A stretch of DNA of 18,606 nt from Caldilinea sp. CFX5. GTDB taxonomy: Bacteria; Chloroflexota; Anaerolineae; Caldilineales; Caldilineaceae. The notes below the pieces were generated by a model. That model did not search any database. It saw nothing but the letters and a program-made list of their open reading frames with translations, and was not told the DNA's origin. The position numbers were made by a program, and so were the translations under genes. How positions within the stretch are numbered: position 1 is the stretch's first letter; each line of letters begins with the position of its first letter. Shown piece by piece: positions 7,906 through 18,606 of the stretch. The stretch is taken from contig QWII01000150.1 in assembly GCA_021405325.1 (NCBI GenBank), forward strand, positions 1 through 18,606, written 5' to 3'.

Positions 7906-10900
7906 CGCGCTGTCAGCGGATTTCGAGAACGGATTATGTGCCGGTTGGCAATCTGTTCAATCCGCTCCCAGAATCTGTTGACAGAATCTGCTGACAGCGC
8001 GCCTTCGTGCAATTTATGTTTAGGATCAGGAACCATGTCTACCATACTGGCAACTCATCAACTGGCGATTGGTTACAAAAACACCGGGCAGGCCACATCA
8101 ACGGTGCTGGATGGCATTACGGTCACGCTGCATCCTGGTGAATTGACCTGTCTTATTGGCCCGAATGGCGCGGGCAAGTCTACGCTCATGCGCACCCTGG
8201 CGGGGATGCAAGCACCGTTGACTGGGCACGTCACCTTGGGCAAGGACGAGTTGCATCGACTACCGCCGGCTCAGGTCGCCAAACAACTGGCCGTCGTGCT
8301 GACCGAACGGGTCGAGGTGGGCAATTTGTCGGCCTATGCGTTGGTCGCCTTGGGTCGTCACCCTTATACCGACTGGCGCGGACGACTGCGCGCGCAAGAT
8401 GAGTTGGTTGTCCGGCACGCATTGATAACCGTAGGGGCAGCCCATTTGGCGGCGCGCCCGGTCAGTCGCTTAAGCGATGGCGAACGCCAAAAGGTGATGA
8501 TTGCCCGCGCCTTGGCGCAGGAACCGTCCGTGCTGATTCTCGACGAGCCGACCGCCTTTCTCGATCTGCCCCGGCGGGTGGAGATTATGCAACTCTTGCA
8601 CACCCTGGCGCGTAAGGGCAACCGGGCCATCCTGCTCTCCACCCATGATCTCGATCTGGCGCTGCGGATGGCGGATCGGCTCTGGCTCCTGCCGACCGGT
8701 GGCCCACTGACCGTTGGACTGCCCGAAGAATTAGCGTTGAATGGCAGCCTGGCCCAAGCTTTCCGCGGCGAAGGGGTCGAGTTTGACAACGAACAGGGGG
8801 CATTCAAAGTGCAACGCCATTCAAGCGGCCTGATCGGCTTGACCGGTCACGGCGCAGCCGCCTTGTGGACAGCACGGGCGCTGGAACGCTTGGGGTACGA
8901 AGTGGTAAATGAAAAGCAACGGACGCCGATCCAGGTGCATATTGCCGGTAGCAATGGTTCGACCCGCTGGCAGGTAACCAATCATGACGGCAGCGCCGAA
9001 TACAAGTCCCTGGCTGAGGTGATTGAACACCTGGTTTGAAGGAATCAATCGGAAATATTTATCACCTGACCCCCCAACTGGAAGGCGTCTGGCAGGGCAA
9101 CCTGTTGGCCTCCTATACCCATCTGCATTTCCTATCGCGCCCGGAACTAGCCGCCCGGTTTGTGCAAGCAGCCACTAGTGCTGTACCCTTATAGGCAAGC
9201 AATCGGGCTAACTATTTATCCGAAAATTCGGTTGTAGCCGAGCGGGAACAGAGAATTTTCGGATGGGTTCTACATAAGTGCAAGAGAGGAAAGAAAGCTT
9301 TTATGGAAATTGTGATCACGAAAGATTACACCGCCATGAGCCGGGCTGCCGCCGACTGGACAATTGCCGCCATCCAGGCTAAACCAGAGAGCGTGATCGT
9401 CTTTCCCACCGGCAAAACACCGGAAGGGTTGTACCATGAGTTGATTGCCCGCCGCCGGCAAGGGGCCTTTGACCCTAGCGCTTTGCGGGTCTTTGTGTTG
9501 GATGAATATGTCGGCGTTACCCATGATGATGACCGTTCGCTCTACGGCTGGTTGCGGCGCACCTTGTTTGACCCGCTGGGCATCCAACCGGCGCAGGTGA
9601 CGCCCCTCCCCGGCGACGCGGCTGATCCGGTGGCGGCGTGTCGCGACTATCATCAAGCGCTGGTTGCGGCGGGTGGCATTGACGTGGCGATTTTAGGCTT
9701 AGGGCCAAATGGTCATATCGGCTACAACGACCCGCCGGCGGATGCGACGGCAACGACGCGCGTCCTCAACTTGAGCGAATCCAGCCTGGCGACCTGCGCA
9801 AAGGATTGGGGTGGTCGGGATCGATTACTACCCCAGGCGTTGACCATCGGCATGGATCTCTTGCTGGCGGCGCGCCAGAAGTTGTTGATCGTCGCCGGGG
9901 CGCACAAGCGGGAAATCTTGCATCAAAGCCTCTATGGGCCACTCACCCCGGAAGTGCCGGCCTCTTATCTACAACAAGCGGCCAATGTGACCGTCATTGC
10001 CGATGAAGCGGCGGTTGGCTAAACGTAGGGGCGCACCCTTGCGGTCGCCCCATTTTCTTTGACGAGTGTGGGCGACCGCAAGGGTGCGCCCCTACGGGTA
10101 TAAGGGGAAGTTGCTATGCCTCGTTTAACCAAAATTTACACCAAAAGCGGCGATAAAGGGACGACGGCGCTCGGCGGCGGGCAGCGTGTGCCCAAGGATG
10201 ATCTGCGGGTAGCGGTCTATGGCACCGTGGACGAACTCAACTCGCAGATCGGCGTGGCGCGGGCGCTGGGTCTCTGTGAACGGCTGAATGAAGAACTGGC
10301 CCACGTCCAAAATGAGTTGTTTGACCTCGGCTCGGATCTCTGCTTTCTGGAAGAGGACAAAGGCAAGTGGTCGCTCCCGCAGATCGAGGCGCGCCATGTG
10401 GAGAAGTTGGAACGGTTGATCGACGAGATGACCGCCGTCGTCGGCCCGCTGGAAAACTTTATCCTACCCGGCGGCACGGTGGGGGCGGCGCAGTTACATG
10501 TCGCGCGCACCGTCTGCCGTCGTGCCGAGCGGGAGGCCAGTACGCTGGCGCGGGAACAGGGGGTCGGCGCGCATGTCCTCAGCTATCTCAACCGCTTGTC
10601 GGATGCACTCTTTGTCATGGCAAGGGTTGAGAATCATGAACGGGGGGTGCCGGAACCGTTGTGGAAGCCGGGGGCGTAATTTACTATCCTTTTACCCATA
10701 GCTTGCTTATCCGGCAAAAATTGCAAATAAGCCCCATGCAGATTATAATAATCTGCATGGGGCTTATTTACATAATAACGATGGTGAGTGGAGCGATGGG
10801 CCATGTTTGTTGATCGTGAACAAGAATTAGCTTTTCTGAACAATGTGTTAACCCGCCAACGGCGCAACCTATCCGAGCTTATTTTGCTTTATGGCCGTCG

Positions 10901-13900
10901 CCGCGTTGGCAAGACAGTGTTGCTGCGCCACTGGGCAGAGCAAGCACAAACAGCCTACACCTACTGGGCGGCAGAAAAAGAACCCGCCGCTTTGCAGCGC
11001 CGCAAATTGTATGCGCGCTTGTTAGGCGTAACCGTGAATCGCGCGCCGCTCTTTGAGAGTTGGTCAGAATTATGGCGCGCAGCGGCAGAGTTATTAGGCG
11101 ATCGTCGCCACATTCTCATCTTGGATGAAGTGCCGTATGCTGCCGAATCTGATCCAGCCATGCTTTCTGCATTGCAACATGCGTGGGATCAATATTTCAA
11201 AGATTCAGCCGTGCTGTTAGTCTTGTGCGGCTCCCATGTGCGCACGATGGAAACGTTATTTACCCGTCAGTCGCCGCTCTTTGGGCGGATGACGGGCCAG
11301 TGGCATCTACAGCCTTTACCCTTTGCGGCCTTGCGCGCTTTTTTCCCCAATTGGTCGGCGGAGGAACGGGTGGCGGCTTATGCGATTGTTGGTGGGATTC
11401 CAGCCTATTTGGAATGGTTGAACCCCAAACAAACGTTGGTGCAAAATATTCTCGAAGTGCTGTTGTCGCCGGGCAGTATGTTTATTGCGGAACCACAATT
11501 TCTACTCTATGACGAAGTGCGTGAACCGCAGAGTTACCTGGCGATTTTGAAGGCGCTGGGCGCTGGCTATCGCACGTTGAGCGAAATTAGTAACGCCAGC
11601 CTCATCAGCAAAACCCACCTCTCAGCCTACCTGGCGACTTTGCAATCGCTGCAATTGGTGGAACGGCGCGTGCCGGTCACGCTTGCGCCCAACCAACGCC
11701 GCCAATCGCGTCAAGGCCGCTACCACCTGAGCGATCCCTATTTCCGCTTCTATTTTCGCTTTTTTGATCCAGTACAAGATCTCTTGACGGTCGAGCCGGC
11801 GCGTGTGCTGGAGTTGGTGAAACAGGGGTTGCGCGCCTTTGTTGGTCAAACGGCCTTTGAACTGCTGGCTCAGGAATGGGTGCGTCAACAGGGGCGCAAA
11901 GGGCAGTTGCCCTTTACCCCAGAGAGCGTCGGCAGTCATTGGAGTCGCACCGTCCAGGTCGATGTGGTTGGCATCAACTGGCAACGGCATGAATTGTTAC
12001 TGGGCGAATGCAAGTGGACAGGGGAACCACTTGATCGGCAGGTTATCCGTGAACTGATTGAAGAGAAGGCGGCCAAAGTCCGGCGCGATCTGGCGGAAAC
12101 AGGGACGACCTGGCAACTCCATTTTGCCTTTTTTGCCCGTGCCGGTTTTACCGACGCCGCCCGCCGCGAGGCGGCTGCGCATCAGGCGATGTTGGTTGAT
12201 TTAGCAAAGCTGGATCAGGCGCTACATGAAGTAGGGTGAGCGGTTCAGCCGTTCAAGTTGGCGCTACGAATCGCAAGGATGAGGTTGTTTTAGGTCGTAA
12301 TGTACTAAACCAACTGGACATTACCTTTCGTGGCCTGGCTGGTGTCGTTGAAATTCATGGGTAGGGTCAAGGTGAGTTCATGCACAAAACCGTTTCCCAA
12401 TCCCATACCCCAATCTCTGCTACCCTTCTGTGACAGGTCCCTCCGTCACTTGCAACACCCTCTGTTCTTCCTGCCGCGCGGCCGATTGTTCAATGTGCAG
12501 CTTGAAAGACAAACGCAACGCGATCAGCAGCATCACCACTTCGGTGGCGAAGACCGCTGTATAGCCCACCGCGGCGCTACCAGTCGCCCACTGCAAGCTT
12601 TCCACCACCACGCCACCAATGATACTGCCGGAGGCGCGCCCCAGCAGATTCGCCATGCCCCAGACACCCATGAGCATCCCGGCGCGCACGGTGGTGGTGA
12701 AGTGGGCGAGACCGGTCAACATGCCGGCGCCGGCGATGCCTGTGCCGAATCCCATGGCAAAGACAAAATACCGGAAGAGATCCGCGTGGCCGCTGATGGC
12801 CAGCCAGGTGATGCTGCCAAAGGCCAACGCACTGGCCACCAACCCCACCCGCAAGACCATGAGAAATGGCAGAAACCGCAACAAGAGCGTACCGGTGATC
12901 AACATCGCCAACAAAACGCCAACGCCCCAGAAGGCGGTCAACCGGGTGGTGGCGCTGGGCGACATGCCCAAGACCAGACCGCCAAAGGGTTCCAACAGCA
13001 CATCTTGCGCCAGTGTGCCGATAAAGGCGAAGAGGATCAGCGTAAAAAAGGTACGTACCTGGGCATCAGCCAACACCAACTCTTGCAACGCTTGGCGAAA
13101 GGGCATGGCGCGCGCCCGGTTCACCGCCGCCACACTGGTCTTGAGATTGGCTTCCTGTCCAACCGTTGCCAGCACCGTCAGGGTCAAGACCACCAGCATG
13201 GTGACAAGCGCAATGCTGGTGAGCCGCGCCGGGTCAAAGTCGCGCAAGGCAGCACCTAAAGCGCCGGCACCCATCACACTACCCACCAGCGTCACTACCT
13301 CGAAGAGGGTCATAGCGCGTGGTCTGGCCGTGCCGGTGAAGCGTTCAGCGAGAAACGCTTCGTAGGAATTGTGCGCCAGGTTGCGACCAATGCCATAGAG
13401 GACAAAGGCCAACAGCACACCGGTGGTCAACAGCCCATTGCCGGCAGCGCCGTTGACCGCCAGCAGCACGGCCAACACAACCCCGGTCGCGCCGAGCAAC
13501 GTGCCGACCAGCATATAGGGTTCACGCCGTTTGCCCCACAGTGGGAAGCCGTCGGAACGATAGCCCAGCCAAACACGCAAGGGCGACACCAACTGCGGCA
13601 TGGCAAAGAGCAACCCGACCAGCGCAATCGAAAAGCCGAGTTCGGCCACCATAATGCGGTTGAGCGCGCCGCCAACCAGCGCACCGGTCAAGCCATAGCC
13701 GAGCGGGTAGCCGGCCAGGCGGATGATATGAAGAATACGGGTAAAGGTGTTCATGGTCAAGGCATTCGGTGATTTGGTGATTAGGATGATGTCACTGGTT
13801 GGATGACCTTCGCCAGGCGTTCAGCGGCTTGGGTTCCCTGACGCACACAGTCGGGGACGCCAATGCCGCGATAGGAGTTGCCGGCCAAAGCGATCGTCGG

Positions 13901-16900
13901 CGGCAGGGCGGCTTCGATGCGATCGACCAGGTGCAGATGACCGACATCGGCTTGGGGGAAACCGTTGGGCCAGCGGAAGATGCGCTGCGCCACTGGTTCA
14001 TCGGTGATGGTGAGCAGGTCGCGCAGTTCGGTGCGAATGGCGGCGACAAGAGCGTTGTCGTCCAGGTCGAGCAGATGGGGCGCAGCGCCGCCGAAGAAAA
14101 CACGCAACAAGGTGTAGCCAGCCGGTGCGCGTTGCGGTCGCCAAAGCACGGCGTCGATCTGGCGACGAGCGCGGCGGGGAATCATCAAGCTGGTGACTGG
14201 TGGCGCGGTACGCATGGCGGCTGTGCGAAAGCCCAGTGTCGCAACACCAATGCTGGCAAAGCGAATTTGCGCCAACAAGGTCGCAGCCGTGGGAGCCAGT
14301 TCTTGTAACAAGCCGGTGGCTGCGTTGGCGGGGATGGCGATGATCAGAGCGTCAGCGTGCAACAATTCACCGTTGGACAGCGTGGCGATGTACCGTTCAG
14401 CCTTGCGTTCCAGTCGGGTAATCCGGGTATTGAGTTGCACAGCACCGGTCAACCGTTGAGCCAAGGCGTCCACCAATTCCTGCGCCCCGTTGGCAAAACT
14501 CACCGAGCGGGGCGGTAGGGTGACGCCGGACTTTTGTTGGGCGCGCCGTTTACGCATGGTTGCCAGCGTCCCCTGAATCAGGCTACCATGCTTTTCCAGA
14601 TCGCGCATGACCGAGGCCGTGGTCAGAATGCTTTGGCGGTCAGCGTCGCTGTTGTAGATGCCAGAGAGAATGGGTGAGATCAGCCGTTCCGACGCTTCCG
14701 CACCCAACCGACGACGGGCAAAGTTTGCCAGCGTCTCATCTTCGTCATCGCGGCGTGGAGGAATGAAGGGTTCAGCCATCATGCGCAACTTGCCGCGCCA
14801 ACTGAGCAACGGTGTGGTGAGAAACAACAACGGGCTAAGTGGCACACGCAACACTTTGTTGTCATGCAGGACGGCAGCGCCGCTGGTCTCGCTGGTGATC
14901 GGCTCCATGCGCTCTTGTAGACCCAGTTGCAGGGCAAGCTGCCACAGTTCCGGTTTACGGGTGATAAAGGTTTCCGGTCCCCCCTCGGCGACAAAGCCGT
15001 CAAAGGTGGCGGTTTGGATCATACCGCCCAGACGCGGCGCGGCATCGAGTAAAGTGTAGGGAATGCCCAGTTGTTGTAGTTGCCAGGCGGCGCTGAGACC
15101 GGCAATGCCCCCGCCCACAACAAGAACCTGGGACTTTGGCGGTTGAGCAACTGTGACGTTGCTATCCAAAGGTGGCGGGGTAGCAACGGCAGCGAATGGG
15201 TTGAGCAGCGGTTGAGTCATCGTTGCACCACAAGCTTTCTAATAATCAGTCGTCCGCAGTCGTGTCGTCGCGTAGTCCAGAGTCAGTCTATTGCCATCTC
15301 GGCTACGGTGCGGTCTACTGATAATTGATTAAATCATAAGGGCTATCTATAATTCTATCGAATTCTATGGAATTCTACAAGATCGAATTGTTCTAAATTT
15401 CACAACCATGTGCTATCATTTATGCCATTACCATTTACGTTATCATTGAAAAAGAGGATCGGTACTACCCATGCGTTACTATGGCCGCAGCAGCTATGAT
15501 CACACCGCCCCCACCCTAACCGGTGTCCTGTTGACCAATGTCGGCACCCCGACTGCGCCGACAGCCAAGGCGGTGCGCCCCTATTTGCGTCAGTTTCTGG
15601 GCGACCCACGGGTGATCGAATATCCCCGGTGGCTCTGGTGGCTGATTTTGAATGGGATTATTCTCAATGTGCGCCCCAAACGCTCGGCACGGCTCTACAG
15701 CAACATTTGGACAGCCGAAGGTTCACCCTTGTTGCTCAATCTACAACGGCAGGGGGCCGCGCTCCGGGAACAACTACAAGAAGCGACCGGCGTTGCCGTG
15801 CCGGTGGCGGTCGGGATGCGCTATGGCGCGCCCTCCATTCGTGAGGCCATGCGCCAGTTAGAACAGGCCAATGTCCGTCGCTTGCTCGTCTTTCCGCTCT
15901 ACCCCCAATACTCGGCGACGACCACGGCCACCTCGTTGGATGGCGTCTTTGCCGAGTTGCAACGCTGGCGCTGGCTGCCCGAACTGCGCACCATTACCCA
16001 CTATCATGACCACTCCGGCTATATCACAGCCCTGGCGAACAGTGTGGAGGAGCATTGGCAGCAGCACGGCAAAGCGGAGCGGTTGCTGCTCTCCTTTCAT
16101 GGCATCCCGAAAAGCTATTTTGAGCAGGGCGACCCGTACTACTGCGAGTGTCAAAAGACGGCGCGTTTGCTGGCGGCGCGGTTGGCATTAGCCGAAAGTG
16201 AGTACGCCGTCTCCTTCCAATCGCGCTTTGGCCCGGCAGAATGGTTGCGGCCTTATACCGACGAAACCTTAGAAGAATGGGCGCAACATGGCGTGCGCAG
16301 CGTACAGGTGCTGGCCCCCGGCTTTTCCGGCGACTGTTTGGAGACCATTGACGAACTCGGGCGCGAAGGCAAGGAAACCTTTTTAGCCGCCGGCGGCCAA
16401 GCTTTCAGCTATATCCCGGCTTTGAATGATCGACCGGATCATATTGCCGCTTTGACAGAAATTGTTATGAATCATCTACAGGGATGGGAGTTGGCCTCGC
16501 CAACCACGGCGCAGGAACCCTATCAAAAGGTATAGGCTTATTTGACAAAGTACACGTTCTCCGCTATGATGGAGCGACCAATCAAAAACGCCGCCTGCCA
16601 GGTGAGTAGACACCTGCAAGCGGCTGACCACCCAAACTCGAAACTAGTCTGGCTGGCTGCGTGTCATTGTACTTCATTTTGCTGATGCGACAAAGAACGG
16701 CGGCCTTTTGCAGGGGCGGCCGTTTTTTATTGGGAATTCTATGATCGTGCAGCGTTCCTGTCCCATCAGCCGAAAGGAAGCTTCTTCTATGTCCCAACCC
16801 ATGCCCATGTCCACCTATCCGCTGGAGAAATTATTGCTATTGTGGCGGAATGAACAGATGACCGAAACCCAGGCCATCGGTCAGCGTTCGGCTGAGCTCA

Positions 16901-18606
16901 CGCCGAAGCCTGTTGCAACACCAGGCGATCATCGAAGGGCAGATGCAAGCCTTGCAGAAACAGGTGCAAAGTTTGCAACAAGCCGTCAAGCCGTTGATTC
17001 AGCCGTAGTGAGACAGCGAACCAGTGGGGCAGTTGAACAGCACACCGCTTTACTGTCTCACTGGCTGAAAAGCAAGGGGGATGTTATGTCTCTAGCCGAA
17101 CTCGTAGATGGTTACCGGTTACAACAACAGGTGCAGGAACGGGTGTCGGCCTACCTCGGCCGTTTTGCTTCACGTTTGCATCCGGTCGATGACGCTGATT
17201 TTGCTGAGTTGCTCGAAATCGCCGTCGAAGAAGGGCGGATTTCGGAAGAGCAGATGGACGATGCCAAACTGATCGATACGGTGGCGCGTGGACGACGGTG
17301 CAGCGATGGCGAGACGATTTATCTGGCGCTGGCAATTTCGGTGGCCGTCAACGACTACGATATAGAACGGGCCCTACGCTGCGCAACGATTATCGCCGCA
17401 GCTACCAGCGTCTTTACGATGCCGGTTGTGGTCGGCAAAACCATCCGCAACGAAGTTCGTCAGGAAGCAGAAAACCGCGGCGTCGGGTTTATTGTGCTGC
17501 CCCAGGCGTAAGCGTTGCGATCAACGTCGCGTTGGTTGCATGCTTGTAGTGTAATGGGGTAGAACAATTATCAAGCGTAATGCATGGTGATTGTTCTTTT
17601 TTGTGATTCGCAATGGTTGACAACCTAAAACGGTGGTTATAGTATAATGGATATACATTTGATTCTTCCAGCGGCCTTCAGCCGTGAACATCAACGAGTG
17701 ATTCTGGCTTATCTTATGCAGGGGCAACAGGCAGTCACATCAGTTGAACGGCGAACGCTACTGGATGGTTTTGATCTCTTACATCATGCGTACTTGCTCG
17801 TTGGGAATAAGCGTTACTCGTTTCGGCTGTTGTATCGGCTTCACGTAGACGAACCATTTGCGGCTTCTTTCATGGCACAGTTATTACAGATGAAAGAGGT
17901 GGCCCGGCAACAAGAGGCGCTACGCGCAGCCTATGCCAGACAAATTGTACTCAGACTTCGCGCCGAAGATCTGAACGTACAAGGGGCAGGGGCAAATTTG
18001 CTGTTGGCTTATTGTCTCTACTTTTGGGAATCATTTGCTACCGGCTATGCTTTTGAGATTGAAATCCTGCGCGATCTGAGCGCCTCCGGTGTCAACTATC
18101 AAGCGCATGATCTGCGCAATCGGCAGTCTCGGCTTTCTGCTTATGATTTGCGCGTTCTTGGTCTGTACGGTGATATCAAGACGAGTCTCTACTTTCTGCA
18201 CACAGAACGCGGTCGGGGATTGCCGCATGATTTTTATATTACGCGCATCTACGAAGGCGAGCGGCAGCGTACCTTGGTGGTGATGCTTCAACTAGAGGCT
18301 TGGGGACAGATTGATGGTGATACGGTTGCCGCGCTCTTGCGCGAAGCGACACAGCTTTTTCCAACGCCCGTTCAGGTGGAAATTGCTGGAAAGCAGGTTG
18401 TGATCACAGACTATGCGGTATGGAAAGCAAAGGTTTTGCAGCGGCAACAGGGGCTAGATGGATGAAGGAGAGAGGAATGATGAGCGATAAACTGATTACG
18501 GAAATGAGTACCGAAGAATTTGATGAGGTTATCGAAACCTTTATCACGCGCGAAACACAGCGGGTGGGTGAGATAGACGCACCCCTCTTCTATGAAGCGC
18601 TGGAAG

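Overview
The window looks like a chromosomal piece from a filamentous or Chloroflexota-like bacterium. The evidence is the style of its lipoproteins (LSAC lipobox followed by Ala/Pro/Thr-rich linkers), a PT-repeat linker protein with SH3b and PA14-like domains, and many short inverted repeats between genes. A PucC/BCH2-type major facilitator transporter sits beside protoporphyrinogen oxidase and ferrochelatase. That transporter family is best known from bacteriochlorophyll-using phototrophs, so a phototrophic lineage is possible but not shown: no pigment or reaction-centre gene is visible. No rRNA, tRNA, CRISPR array or transposase was recognised.

Layout. (1) 1-~530: the middle of a RecG-type helicase, cut at the left edge and again where it meets a 3'-truncated phosphoserine aminotransferase gene on the other strand; this join looks chimeric. 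(2) 487-2632, minus strand: nagZ-like glycoside hydrolase 3 followed by truncated serC. (3) 2633-3233: repeat-bearing spacer. (4) 3234-4472: exported SH3b/PA14-like protein. (5) 4596-10679: a cobalamin locus. A sigma70-like promoter and a cobalamin riboswitch with intrinsic terminator lead into a thioredoxin-like 2Fe-2S ferredoxin, then btuF, btuC and btuD-like importer genes, a cobB/cbiA C-terminal remnant, a NagB-family deaminase and a PduO-type adenosyltransferase. (6) 10803-12239: an ATPase with DUF234-like C-terminus, followed by a retropepsin-like remnant. (7) 12420-15220 on minus and 15471-16535 on plus: PucC-like transporter, hemY and divergent hemH, a tetrapyrrole cluster. (8) 16542-18606: a candidate structured small RNA, a small coiled-coil gene apparently broken by a 25-nt hairpin insertion, a 141-aa unknown, a 272-aa protein with a possible nuclease-like core, and the start of a small acidic protein.

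How the genes work together. The riboswitch operon would import corrinoid (BtuF captures, BtuC/BtuD translocate) and PduO would adenosylate it to the coenzyme form. The riboswitch would shut the leader when coenzyme is plentiful. The surviving C-terminus of cobyrinate a,c-diamide synthase suggests part of a biosynthetic or salvage capacity was lost locally. NagZ and the NagB-family deaminase fit recycling of cell-wall amino sugars. HemY and HemH perform the last two steps of protoheme synthesis.

The strongest oddities are an AT-rich palindrome inside a peripheral region of the cobalamin riboswitch, the reconstructable 25-nt insertion in a coiled-coil gene, the chimeric left end, the gene remnants, a well-defined promoter-to-terminator noncoding unit, and several families of intergenic inverted repeats. 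All function calls come from reading motifs by eye; no database search was run.
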